Origin: Takakia lepidozioides
Taxonomy: Eukaryota > Streptophyta > Takakiopsida > Takakiales > Takakiaceae
Direction: 5' to 3'
NCBI GenBank assembly: GCA_030704615.1
Contig: CM060733.1
Span: forward strand, 28,768,001-28,832,000
DNA: 64,000 nt
Shown here: one piece after another, positions 12,808 through 25,020 of the stretch
Layout: each line of letters starts with the position of its first letter
Numbering within the stretch: the stretch's first letter is position 1
Program-made: the position numbers and the translations under genes
The notes under the pieces: generated by a model
What the model was told of the DNA's origin: nothing
The model's database searches: none
Seen by the model: the letters and a program-made list of their open reading frames with translations, nothing else

Positions 12808-15306
12808 CTCCGGACACAAGCAACAGAGAGTGAAAATACCACTCGCGTTTCCCGGCACCCGCCTATCAACATCGCAGCTGCCTTCCCTCTGCTGCTCCAG
12901 CGGAATTGATTCTCTCCACAAATTTCTGAAATATGCACAACATCATTATACCTCCACATCGAAAAGGAGCAAAATACCTCCGGTCATTTCCACGCCTTTC
13001 AAGTGAGGAACGTTCAAAGGTGAACATCACACATCTTATGAAGCGCTATGAAGCACTATATTGGACACAGCCGCAAAAGCTACAACCAGTGCAGGCAGTT
13101 CTATTTTCAACTTAACCAGTTCCTCTTCTCAGCAGACTGATGGGTGAACATATTAGATTGCTGACATTTTCAGCCAGTGTGGGCAATGATTATGTTGCAA
13201 GCCTCTCGATTACTTGACGTAACTGTGTTCTAACATCAACCAAGGAATCACGAAGTACAAGTCAAACCAATTTCCTTCAGCTAACGTCCAAGTATAGTCT
13301 GTCTTGTCATGAATGCAAGTGAGGATAACTAGACCCAACAGTACATTAGCTTCGACAACAACGAGAGCGAGAGAAACAGAGAGAGAATGAGGCACTTCAG
13401 TATCTCACATAGAAGTGGGTAGCCGATGTAGAGACTCGATAATGCGGACTGACCTTCATTCCTACTGGCAGTGGGAACTGGCAGCCACTAACGATTACCA
13501 CGTAATCATTCTGTAGACATACCGTCAAACAACCTCTGTTGGGTATTAAGGGAATTGGTTTCGTCTGCTATCCACAAAAGGAGAGGTTGGAGAAAGCTAG
13601 AGGGTATCTTGTGCAGCTGCAGGTGCTTACTCTTTCAGAGCAGAGAGGTACGACAGAAGCGACACGCAAAAGAGGGAATGCCACCTACCTGTGAGATACG
13701 AAAATACAGATATACGACTAAGCAGGATTCGACTGGTAGGAGAAGAGGCAGGGGACACGAAGGATGACCCTGTCAATGATTTCCAAGAATGCTCGGCTAC
13801 GGAACGAGGCGCGACCTCAACCACTACTGATTGTCGGAACCCAACTGTGAGCCCTCATCAAACTACACCGGATGACCTCTGACCTGCAGGAGATACAACA
13901 AGACTGACAGTGTTCAGGATTTCACACACTCGCGTGAGAGAGAAAGCCAATCTCGCGCGGGAGAGACATCCCACTAGCCTAGCCTATGTCAGAAAGCTCC
14001 TGAAAAGTTCCGAGACCAGAAATCTGCTGGATCTACTGCAACCATAGCCCGCCAAGGCCGCCACCCACAGCAGCCCATACGTTGCAGGACACTGCAAATG
14101 TACAGTACAAACTTATCGCCCATCGAGACATTAAAGCCATGCGCCGCAAGCAGGCCTGACTTCCGAAGCAGGTGGCGCGCTAGGAATCATGCATGGCGAG
14201 CCGTGCTGCCAGCATTACCCCTCTTATTAATGAGGCTCATGCGATCGTCCCCCATTTTCCTTTTAATCTTTGCCTCCTTTCAGGTTTCAATCCTTGCTTT
14301 TCCTTTCGTCAACATGTTCTTTTCCCTCCATAGATTGTGCTCCGAGCTGGATGCGTGTTTAAATTATAGATTCGAACCTACCACGCCCGACACGAAGCAT
14401 GTCAACGTTCTTCCAGTGCGCTGACAGAATCACTGTGCTCCTCTCACTTTTTGTGTTTCAGGCTCTCACATCGAATCCGTTGCAGACGAGGAAATAGTGC
14501 AATGGGACCCTCTGATGCCGGTTTCAAACACAATCCTACCCTCACTCCTGCAAGACAGTCTTCCGAAGTTTTTTAAGGGGAATGTGCTGCAAGCTCAAGC
14601 CTCAGACATTCTAGTAGTAAAGCAAGTGGAAGATATGCAAAAGCAAATGCAGGGTTCACACAATAAGATGTTGAACTGGAAGTGAAAGCACATCTGTCGT
14701 GCTGCATCCCTTCAGTTATCTCAACTCAAAGGCAGGAGAAGAATCAAACAATGACTCTCACAAACATCTTAAGATGCATACTGTTGGGCTCTTACCACTT
14801 CCATCCGCATATGACTGTCAGAATCAAAAACAGATTGATGCTTACGCAAAGTGAAAAACAGACCAATTGGCCTCTTCCCTTATTTCCAAAAGTTTCTGCT
14901 TGGAAACTTGTCTATTTCCAACAACTTGTCTTACAAATCACCTCAATCTTGGAGGCTTGTAAACAATTTCCATTTTACAGTGAGTGCTGTCAGACCAACT
15001 TGAAGTCACGATTCAGAACCCTCAATCTTGATTAGTATGTTAGTAATTCTGCCCGCAGGCAGGGAAGGAAAATGGAAACAATGTTAGTAAGGACTAATGT
15101 ACTTGACCGTAGGAGAGGCCAGCCCAGGTTTGCTGGAGCCCTCAATTCTAGCTAGAGAATGTACTGATGCCATTCCCTGCGAACGTTGGCTTGCCATTGC
15201 CTTAAGGCCTCTAGCTAGAGAGCCGCCTACTACCTTCATATCACCAACACAAATTAAAAATGTATCCTTACAAATAGACAGCAATGAAATAAACCAGTGC
15301 AACCAA
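12808..15306. other. Intergenic: GUX upstream region and Myb/bromodomain 3' flank
   Basis: No protein I recognise. The right part of GUX regulation must lie here, since GUX starts at 12807 and reads left. Short ORFs at 13555-13882, 14098-14424 and 14682-15035 show no family signature. I see no rRNA, tRNA or clear repeat. Confidence 0.4.
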
Positions 15307-18300
15307 TCACTTTCTCAATCGTTTCTTGGCTTGCTGTTCAGGTACCCTGCTTGGTTCTTTCATTGAGCTCAGTGTCTTCCGTAGACCCCGGGCAGGTCGT
15401 ATGAGACTCTGAGCCAGTGTGTCCTGGGACGTTGATGATACCCGAGCAGCTATGGAAGCTTTCAAATTCAAAGCTGACTTGCCGTCTCCAACAACATCAC
15501 GATCCCTCACTTTCGAAAGGCTTTTCCCCTTACGCAACAAATCATCATCCTCAATTTCGTCCCTCTCCTTCCCCCTATCTTTCTCTCCCTGCTTTTCTCT
15601 CTCATCTCGGACCTTCTCTCGTACCTTCCCTCTCCCTACTCCCTTGTTTGGAACTGCCGGTCGCTTCAAATCATCCTCCCTCGTCTCTCTGAGCTTCCCT
15701 CTGCCAGATGCCTTGTTTGAAGCCTTATTCAGCAAAAGGCCCCCCAACAGCTCTTCACGTGGTGGTTTTGCCCTTCCAAGCACACCTCCTTTATGCAGCT
15801 TTTTAATCTCCTTCATCCTTCCATCAACCTCTTGATCATCCTCTAGTGAGTCTCCCCTTTCCTCAACCCGGCTAGTGCTAGGGACACCCACAACATTTAC
15901 ACTCCCGCTACGGGCACCCCCACCCTCTGAGTCCATCACAGCCTCGCTTCCTGATGTTTCTACAGCCGACAGCCGAGCACCTACTCTCTTCTTGCTGCCA
16001 CTTTCAGGCAACCCCTGGGTGACAGGAGAGGAGGCCCCTATTTTCATTGCCCCTACCCCAGGGCTAGGGGTTACCCCTACTTTGGTGAAACCACCTCCCA
16101 TTCCCACAGCCTTTGGCTTTTTGAGTTCCCTTGTCCGTGTAGCAGGCCCATCTTGCTTCAACAAAGCCTCTGTCTTGAAGATTTTATCCATCTCCTTTGT
16201 GGCCTCCTGACGCAGGGCCTTCGCACCTAAAAATTCGGCTGACTCACTCGGATAATAGACCAACGCGTTGTTGAAGATCAGTAGCAGGTCACGGAAGAAC
16301 TCCTTGCTCCCTGAGTATGCACCCTCCTCCAGGCGTGCCCGAATGATGGTTAAGTCCATATGTCTCCTGATTAGAAGATCATATCTAGAATCCTGCATAC
16401 ATTTACAGCTGTTCATTACTATTATCACATTGTTTCAGATAAAGTCACTGATGTAAAGCAGGCTGCCTTCAATGCTCTCAACAAAATGAAAAACCGTAAC
16501 ATACATTGTGATGCAAGGGCAGCTGCTGGCGGAAAGTTTTGCCGTAAGAGCGAAGGAACTTTGCAGGGCCTAAGCCACCACAGCAAGAGCACACTGGAAG
16601 CACAAACCAGTTGAATGGTTCGAACTTCTATGGCCAACTGCCATTTCAAAGGCTAAGCCATTATTAGAGGTGTAAAAATTTGGTAGCTTGCAGGGAGTTC
16701 CTAAAACAAGTTTCAATGATTTGGTGATCTTGTCATAATCAAGTAATCCATCAACCATGGAGCAAAATTTCCAAACCTGAATCTCCTGCCGCCCTCTAAA
16801 CAGGCATGCTGACTTATGGGCGCATATATTTCGAAGGCACTCGAGAAGGGGTAGCAACTTCCCCGGGACCTTTGGTTCCCTCCGGTTGCGTCTACTGGAT
16901 GGAGACATATCATCAATACCATCCATTGGGGACCCTGCCTCACTCTTATCCACCTGACTGTCCCCGTAGTCTCGAGTCCCTTGCCTTCCTTCTTCTCCAT
17001 CATCATCACCACCATCCTTGGACTGCTCATGCACACTACCACTTCCCTCATGGCTTGAGAGCCTGCCCTTGGATTCCATCACACCAACTAGAGATTCCAC
17101 TGGGCTCGTTGGTTCTCTTGCTACTTCCATAGCTGGCGATGAAGATCTCTGCCTGTTCTCTTTCTCCTCTTTAAAATTGTCCATCTCTGTTACCTCAGTT
17201 TCCATTTCAGATTTCACATCTGTAGCTTGTGTAGCTTGAGGGTTCAACCGGGAAACTTCTGGATGCTCCTCTTCCACGACTTGGGGTTTGACTTCCTCAA
17301 CAAGCTCAGGTTTAACTATTATTTCCTCTGTTTCCGCCCTCCCTGAGCCTTCTGGGCCCTGTCCATCAGCACCTCCGGACCCTGAGCCAATGCAAGGCAA
17401 TGGCAAACACCCATTGGGAAGCCCAGAGCCTTCCAGTGAACTAATCTCCTTCCCTACATCGACATCCATGACATCTTTGCAAACTTCAGCATCCTGCTCA
17501 GTTCCTTCCCTGGGAGGACTTGAAATTAACTCCCTGGATACTAACTGCCGCTCATCTGCAGACACTCTTGGCACAGAGCTCATCTCACCCACATTCACAT
17601 TCCCTTGTTCCGGAAGATTCTCTGCATCAGCCCCCTCCTGTTTAAGACATAGACGACGATCTTGCCTGTCATCCCCATTCCCTCCATTAACATCTACTTC
17701 CTGAGGCCGTTCACTGACATCTGCTTCCATCTCCACATGCAAGGAAAGCTGTTGGGTGTTGGAATGATCAAGTCCCTCTGTGACTTGATGAGAGGTATCC
17801 CCTTGGGAAGGAATGTCCACCACTGGTCCTGCAGGTATGAAAGCCTCCAAAGCAGATGATGGGGATGGTGATGAAGCTGCAGGAGGCTCCGACACCAGAG
17901 GCTTCGCAGCCACATCTATTGAGAGAGTAGATGATTCAGGAATTGTATCAGATACAGAGTCATACACCATCCGTAGCAAATCCATAGCATTTGCAGAGGA
18001 AGGATGTGCCAGCTCTTGCTCTTCAGATCCAGGCTCATGGAATGGGCTCTCTGTTCCTGCCAGGCTCTTAGCACTGGGCCAATCAATGCTCAGACAGTCA
18101 GGAGAGACAGAAACGATTTCTGTGCCAATCAAATCAGCTTGAGGTTTGTCTGAAGAAACGAGTGTAGTCTTTGCAGTAGCAACCTCCACTTCAGACACCA
18201 CATCCGACTGCACAGACGAGCTCAGTTGGCCGGTCATTTCAGCTCCGGGATTGTCTGGGGAGACAGGTCTACTCTTTGGGTTGGCTACATCAGCTGCAGG

Positions 18301-21289
18301 CTCATCCAAAACAACAACAATCTCCCTTTCAAGAGTATCTCTTCCTGACTCAAAATAGACAGAGTTAGGAGCACAAATGGGGATAATAGAACTTTTCGCA
18401 AGCTCCTGAGCTTCCAGCATGTCTGGATTAACAACTGGGTTCTGCCCGAGACCATCATTTTCTAACTCCCTGAATGCTGACACAGACAGCACAATGTCCA
18501 GGTCTTCAGACTCATTCAAGCTTCCAGTATCAATAGAGGCTGTGGTATCTAGCACATCAGCAGCCTCTGTGCTTGGCATGCCCATATTTGTCACCTCTAT
18601 TGCTGATTCAGTGAGTGCCAAACCACCCACTGGCCTTGGCTCCAAGGACTGTTCCTTCTCAAATTGAAAGAAATCACCCTTTTGATGCTTCTGATCATCT
18701 GAGTCAGATGTCAGATCAACCAAGGACCCCTGCTTTACAGAACCCTCTGCTGAGTCTTGTTCCTTTTCTGCAACCACCTCGCCAACGGTCTCAACGAATG
18801 TTTCCGATCGGATAACTCCCTCGCCATCACGCTGCCTATGAGGGCTTTGCCCGACGTGAATAACCATTTCACCCTCGTCTTGTGTTTCCACCAATTCATT
18901 TCCCATCTTTTTGTCCAATAGACCGTTGCCACTGTCGTTCTCATCAAGCTCTTTTACTTCCATATCCTGCTGGTTCTCTTCCAACTCCACTGGACTATGA
19001 TGTTGTCCTTCATTCATTTCTTCAACCTGATCAGATGTTGCCACAATACCCTCAGCTTGTACGTCTTCAATTTTTTCTAGTATCTCTGTCTCCATGGATG
19101 TGGAAGGCAGGGGAGTGGAAGAGGGTGCTGACTCCCCACTTGCCCAATTATCCCTTTCAGGTTGTTCTAAGATAGGGGTGTGACTATCCAAGTCAATGTC
19201 CCTAACAAACTCAAAATTTCCAGCAGCAGCCATACTTCTATCTTTTCCATTACTCCGACAACCATCTTCACTTCCTTCAACCTCAGCAACTTCTGCTGCT
19301 GGGAAGTCACTTTCCTTGGCCTCAGCTATTTCCTCTTTCACACCTTTGAGCTTGAATGAGTCTTCATCTACAGTAAGCAGAACATTTCCACCAGCTTCAC
19401 GGCCCCCAACCAAGAGCTCTGCTGGCTCAAGAGCCACATCATGTCCTTTATCACTATCAACTGGATCTGCCTCTGGGGACTTGCAAAGTTCCTCATTCTC
19501 TCGTGGTGATGAAACAACTAAGTCTGGTTCCACAGCTTCCAAACAATTCACCCCAGTCCCTGAGACCACAACCGGCTCAATGGCCCCTGTTATAATACCA
19601 CATGCAAGTTGCTGTCCCTCCAACTCCTGATGATCCACACTGCTAGCATTTCCCTTAGTATCATTGCATGGCTTACTGTCCACATTATTGACAGTGATTT
19701 CTGTAGCATTGGGAGAAGCGGCCTGGAATTCCTTGTTGGCATCATGCCACTGTTCACCTTCTAAAAGTAATTCTGACCGACTTGGATCTAAAGATTCCTT
19801 AGAGTTCTCTGGGGCAACAGAGACAGATATGTCAGAGACTGCAGTATCTGAATTCTGTGTAGAGAGCTTGTTGGCAACGGATTTCAAGCCTTCGTCAGGA
19901 AGTCCATGATCAGTTGGACTACAAGGCACAGAGTCCTCGTGGCTGGAAGCTAACAAGGGCTCATTTGGTTGAGCTACAGCCACACTTTTCCCCGCCTGTT
20001 TGTTGACATGCGCCCTCTCAGCTTTTAATCTTTTGATCTTCACCTGAAGTGACCTGAATAACATGCCAACACGTTTTTTGGACCTTGAAAACATCTCATG
20101 CTGACAGAAGCACTAGTTAGAATTACATATGGATCCGAAAATTGCAGGCTGTCGTGCTATCCCAAGGGACAGCAAGACAACATCAATTCCTCGAAGTACA
20201 TCCAAAGTCCAAACATAGACCTACCTAATGACCTGAGTAGATCTAACATGACATACCCAATAGACCCGTCATAGCGCTCAAGTTCCCGCTTAAGGTGTGC
20301 TACTCTCAACTTGCGCAACTCTTCAAACCAGGGCATGCTGTTGCTCAACTCTTCATCCCTGAAAACACAAAAGAACACAAACGCACCAAAAGAAATCAAT
20401 AACAGTTGAGCCACTCCATGCTCTCTCCAGAGATGCCATCATATATTCTCTGATACAGGGCCTATAATCTAGATATGAGGATGATTCTACAAGGTTCTGG
20501 AAATCAAGAACGGTGGAAGTACCTGCTGATACTGCAGCTGCTGGTGCTGGCATACCGCCCTTTCAGAGCATCATACTTATGCTTGCATGCCTGTCAAAAG
20601 CCAACCAACACAATTGCTCAGAATGAGATTTGTCTTTCCTACCATACTACTGGTATGTCTGTGAAGAAACTAGTCAGCCTATCCTACTACACAACTCCTC
20701 TTTCAGAGAGAATCTAGAGGACATGGACCCTCTAATTATTATGGTATTGAGCTATAAGTTCAAGAAAACGAGAGATCGTAGTCCACACATAACGTCACCA
20801 AAGGAAGAATCTTCGGTCACTTAACGAGACATATCACGTAAATTCTATCTTCAAACGTGAAACCTAGACTCCAAACTCACCGTTCACTTCCAGCTCCTCT
20901 TTTCGACTTCATTTCGATTGAAATTCGCTTTACAAACTCATGTAAGATAGACCCACCTTTGGTTTTTCAAGGGGCCTGGCCATCCAAGGCAGGGGTGGAC
21001 TTCAGGATGTCAAACCCAGATCCCTGTAACATGAACTTGATAAAGGGGAAGAAGGGGGAAATAAGCTCCTTACTTCTTCAGAGAAATATAAGGGACAAAC
21101 TTTGAGAGAGATCGCTCGATCTTTGAGCTCTGAAGAGATGAGATTCCAATTGTTGGTTCCATGTCTTTTCACAGCACTGACCAGCAGCAATTCTTCACAG
21201 GTCCCCCAGCATCCGGCCCCCAATCCAGATGCCTCGGGCAGCTCTGGTGGTAGGGTGGCAGCCACGGCCAAGACTTCATGCTTCCCCAT
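15307..21289 (-). CDS. Myb/SANT-bromodomain protein with very long acidic linker
   Basis: Plant family resembling Arabidopsis At2g42150/At3g57980: nuclear, predicted acetyl-lysine reader. Exons on the minus strand: 21289-21074, 20590-20523, 20358-20257, 20053-16777, 16392-15307; 4,749 nt, 1,582 residues, in frame throughout. Order: Myb/SANT-like motif (CWGTCEELLLVSAVKRHG, NNWNLISSEL, then CKHKYDALKGRY across the intron); short coiled segment (WFEELRKLRVAHLKRELERYD then SLQVKIKRLKAERA); about 1,000 residues rich in Glu, Asp, Ser, Val and Pro; bromodomain split by the last intron (LLPLLECLRNICAHKSACLF, then RYDLLIRRHMDLTIIRARL and LIFNNALVYYPS with the acetyl-lysine-binding Asn); and a basic Lys/Arg-rich tail ending KKRLRK. 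Relatives are commonly near 400-700 residues, so the middle region is the oddity. The acceptor at 20053 was chosen because it restores the SLxxKxKxLKxER motif and frame. Confidence 0.9.
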
Positions 21290-22251
21290 GTCTTCTCCAC
21301 TCCGAGACTCTATTCCATATTCCAGGCCTCACAAAATCACTGACAGCCTCTATCTATGACGACCCACATGACATCTTGACAGCTCGCTTCCATCATCCTA
21401 CCATAGCGGATGTAACCGCCATCTATATGCAAAGCAGCAGAGATCAGCCTGTGAAACCCTAACACCTCTCCACACACGCATACACCAACATTTCACACCA
21501 ACAAATTTCTGATGCGCAATTAGGTCTGAAATCAAATCAAACCTCAGGGAACCAACCACTGCATACAAGAAACAACACCTCTTACAACTCTCAGATGGGA
21601 CATACGAAATGACGGTGCTTCATTACAAATGAAAGCTCCACGTCCCTCCCCAACTGGATTTGAAACCGATTCCACTTCCAGCCCATCATCTCCCGCCATG
21701 CCTCGCATCCCTCACTTTCAAAGACGGGATGTCAAAACCGATCCGCGGCTGCCATGGACGTACTTGAATCCATTGCCATGGAGCAGCCTGCCATGGCCAT
21801 GGACCTCCTGATCGCCGGGGTTGCTATTCTCGCTATAATGCCGGAGCTTAGCCGATGGTAACCGGCTGCCTCCAGTCGCCCGGCCGCCCAACCAACCGCA
21901 GAGCCTGCCACGCCGACGACCGCGGTTCGACCCTATCCCAATTACCTTGTTTTATTTTGGAAAAGGAGATGGAGAGCGCGGTCCGACCGGACTTCGAAGT
22001 TACTGGAATTAAATATATACATTACAAACTTCCACAATTCCCTTTGGAAAGTTAAAACAGGCTTTACATAATGTCATCTGCCTGGGACCTTCGGTCGCCT
22101 CAATATTTAGAGCAGTTTTGGCCTGCCCGAAACGAAAAAACATTGGGGGGTGATTGGAAAGCGCCTTTTAGGATTTGAAAGAGAAAAACCTGCATAGCTT
22201 TATAAAAAGACCCAAGTGGGCTCACTGAACAAATGGGTGTAACTGGGTAAC
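21290..22251. other. Upstream region of the Myb/bromodomain gene
   Basis: Probable promoter and 5' UTR of the minus-strand gene. A 35-codon plus ORF at 21754-21861 (starting MDVLESIAMEQPAM and containing LLIAGVAILAIM, a possible membrane segment) is noted but not called as a gene. There is no other recognisable content. Confidence 0.35.
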
Positions 22252-22330
22252 AACGAACATGTAGCCCAATGGTAAGGGCATATACCCTCTTACGAGTGGT
22301 TGTGGGTTCAAACCACCCTGTTGGTTGTTA
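22252..22330 (+). repeat. tRNA-like sequence, possible SINE head
   Basis: Contains an A-box-like stretch (tagcccaatgg) and a B-box-like stretch (ggttcaaacc) at tRNA spacing. A seven-base loop CTTACGA would place a TAC anticodon. Flanking arms GTAACAACGAAC and GTTGGTTGTTAC pair with one mismatch. D and T stems pair imperfectly, so a functional tRNA is unlikely; a tRNA-derived SINE promoter is the better reading. Confidence 0.35.
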
Positions 22331-22979
22331 CAAAGGTGTCCACCTTCCTACCATAAAGCAATAGCTTTTCTGGGTCAAGTGACACCATAAGTTACGCTTG
22401 CTTTCGCCACGCATCCACCTGTAACTGGGTGTAATTTGAAAGAGGCAGAAAGTGCTCAGCAAAGTCAATCGCTTATTACCAAACTATAGCTCAATTGGTA
22501 TGTGAGGAGGTTAGGTAGCGCGTAAGCATGCTCACGTGAGCACAAGGGCAATTTCCACGAATTTCCACAGCGAAACGAAATTGACGAAACTAACAATTTT
22601 GCGAAACTAACACATAAAGAACAAGTAGCCCCTTCTAAGCGTGGGTTTTTCTCACGTTGTGCTCACACGACCCTTTTCATAACAGACATGAGAGTGGGCA
22701 GTGAGGCCTAAGCTTAAATTTAAGATCATCACCAATGGATAATTTCGCACGGCGAAACTTTGTACCAATCAGCCTGAGAAGAAATCACATTGTAGTTGAA
22801 ATGATGAATATGTCACTTTTAAAGGCCCTACCCATGTATATTTTTGTAGAACAAAACTCTCTCCCCTAACAACTAGTACAATTATATATTGAGATATGCA
22901 TTTGCAGTGCGAAACTCTGATCCCTGAAGAGAAGTTGGGTAGCGTGCGGTTAGGATGCTCACAAACAAAAAAATATGAA

Positions 22980-23943
22980 AAATATTCTTGAGATGTCCAG
23001 AGAAAATCGCACATGTTTTTTAACACAAGTTTTTGAACAAGAACAATGTCAGACATGAGTTTATTGTTGAGAAACTCTTTTGATACAGAAAAGCATTTCA
23101 ATTTCCTCGATTCATATCCCTTCATATTGTCTCAAAGCATATTGGTTTTTGAACAAATACACTGTCAGACGAGAGTTTTGTGTTGAAATACTTTTTTGTT
23201 ACGGCTAAGTAGTTCAAATCCCTCAGTTCATATCCCTCCATAAACATTTTCAGACAAGAGTTTCGTGTTAAGGAAATGATTCAGATTTTTGAATAAAACC
23301 GATGTTAGACAAGAGTTTTGTGTTGAGAAACTATTTTGTCACGGCAAAGAGTTCAAATCCCTCAATCCATATCCCTCCATATTTGTTTGAAAACATGCAC
23401 ATTTGTGAACAAAAACACTCTCAGAGAATAGTTTCGTGTTGAGAAATTCTTTTGTTATGGCGAAACAATTCAAATCTCTCAGTCCATGTCTCTTCATATT
23501 GTTCCAAAGCATGCAGGTTTTTGAGCAAAAACACTGTCAAAAAAAAAGTTTCGTATTGAGAAACTTTTTTGTTATGGCGAAGCAATTCAAATCTCCTAGT
23601 CTATGTCCCTCCATATTGGTTAAAAAACATGCAGGTTTTTGAACAAAAACACTGTTCCAGAAGAGTTTCGTATTGAGAAACTCTTTTGTTACGGCGAAGC
23701 AATTCAAATCTCTCAGTCCACGTCCGTCCATATTGGTTAAAAAACATGCAGGTTTTTGAACAAAAACACTGTCACAGAAGAGTTTCGTGTTGAGAAACTG
23801 TTTTGTATGACGAAACAATTCAAATCCCTGAGTCCATTCCCCTCTATATTGGTTCAAAAGCATGTAGGTTTTTCAACAAAAACATTGTCCCAGAAGAGTT
23901 TCGTATTGATAAACTCTTTTGTTACGGCGAAACAATTCAAATC
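22980..23943. repeat. 117-bp tandem satellite, left part
   Basis: About eight monomers, regular at 116-117 bp between 23435 and 23902, more irregular further left. Each monomer holds a near-perfect hairpin, GAGTTTC-loop-GAAACTC, followed by CTTTTGTTATGGCGAA. The array continues at 33633 beyond the inserted retrotransposon. Because 117 is divisible by three, ORFs run through it; they are not genes. Confidence 0.85.
23940..23943. repeat. Target site duplication AATC of element A, left copy
   Basis: AATC precedes TGTCGTGC of the left LTR and recurs at 33633-33636 after the right LTR end TTGACA. The uninterrupted satellite reads 'aattcaaatctc' at this point, matching the expected pre-insertion site. 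Confidence 0.75.
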
Positions 23944-24438
23944 TGTCGTGCGCATACATATCGCTACACAATTACATCGCTGTCCAAAACCACACAACAC
24001 ATGTGCACCACACACTAGTATACCACTAGTCCAACCACCAGTCCAACCACTAGGCTACAACTAGTCAGTCACTAGGCTGCCACTATGCTGCCCACTATGG
24101 CAGTCACTAGTCCACACAATGGATAAAGAAGAAGAATACAAGCACGAGCTCACGAATCTGAAGCATAAACTCATGCATATATAACCTCATCACTCAAATA
24201 CAAGTCAAGCCAAGTGCACCCCACGCCATCGGGAATCCACACTACGGCGCCATAGCTAGGCGCGGTGAGGCTCAACTCGAGAAAGATGAGCCTTCCGCGC
24301 TTGCCGTGAAGATAACCACTCCAGGGCCTAAATCTGCCTTGACCCCCTGGATTGACACTTGGGCCAATCCCAAATGTCAATATGTAAAAGCTAGTTATTT
24401 CCTAGCTAGTTTCACACTAGTGGTAAAATAACTTGACA
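23944..24438 (-). repeat. 3' LTR of element A
   Basis: 495 bp, starting TGTCAAG and ending CACGACA when read on the minus strand. It holds a TATATAT promoter-like motif near 24177-24183. It matches the solo LTR at 62749-63289 end to end, apart from a missing segment of about 24 bp between U3 and the terminal 175 bp. Confidence 0.88.
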
Positions 24439-24440
24439 GC

Positions 24441-24617
24441 TGTCGTGCGCATACATATCGCTACACAACTACATCGCTATCCAAAACCACACAACACATG
24501 TGCACACCACACACTAGTATACCACTAGTCCAGCCATTAGTCCAACCACTAGGCTACAACTAGTCAGTCACTAGGCTGCCACTATGCTGCCCACTATGGC
24601 AGTCACTAGTCCATACA
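24441..24617 (-). repeat. Second copy of the LTR 3' end between polypurine tract and 3' LTR
   Basis: A 177-bp near-copy of the last 175 bp of the adjacent LTR (23944-24118), joined to it by the dinucleotide GC and abutting the polypurine tract. Element B has the same arrangement with a different sequence (53685-53747). Confidence 0.8.
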
Positions 24618-24636
24618 ATCGCCCCCCTAGCTGGTG
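24618..24636 (-). other. Polypurine tract of element A
   Basis: The minus strand reads CCAGCTAGGGGGGCGAT just upstream of the LTR-derived sequence. The identical tract occurs in element B at 53748-53764, as expected for the plus-strand DNA primer. Confidence 0.75.
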
Positions 24637-24877
24637 CTTAGGTCCCTCTAAGTCCAGGTAGCCACAAGATGTGATAGTGACCATAGCCTCACTAAGTCCT
24701 CCACCACTATCCCTACTACACTCAAACTCGATAGATCAAGAGGCCGGGTGCAAGAGTTGCCCCATCGTTAGTCGTCGTCTTGCAACCTGTGAACTTGAGC
24801 TTGGGATCTCATGTATTGACTCCTATGAGCTTGGCCTCCCATGTCTTGTTAGCTGCCTCCAGTCATGTCCACTGCCA

Positions 24878-25020
24878 CTATCCCAAGCAGTGTGGACACA
24901 ACCAATCTCCGTCAGGAACCTTCTCAAGAGGTGGTGTCAAGCATCACATATGCCAACCCCTTGAGCATCGATCACACACCAGCATGGTGGCTGCCCCTTT
25001 GGCAGACCACAGAGCATGCA
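24878..25020 (-). pseudogene. Decayed PHD finger at integrase C-terminus (element A)
   Basis: Aligned with the intact copy in element B, this stretch keeps CMLCG, MLVCDRC, SRGWHM, CLTPPLE and WLCPHC. It has a one-base frameshift after the first cysteine pair and a TGA where B has a Glu codon. The ancestral PHD finger is therefore recognisable but not encoded intact here. Confidence 0.8.

Noticed and set aside
15875-19909. Several plus-strand ORFs of 80-145 codons
   Set aside because: Antisense shadows of the long low-complexity exon of the Myb/bromodomain gene.
22252-22330. Functional tRNA-Val(TAC) gene
   Set aside because: A and B boxes and an anticodon-like loop exist, but the D and T stems pair badly.
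23537-23863. 108-codon repetitive ORF on the minus strand
   Set aside because: It is the 117-bp satellite read in a frame that stays open because the period is divisible by three.
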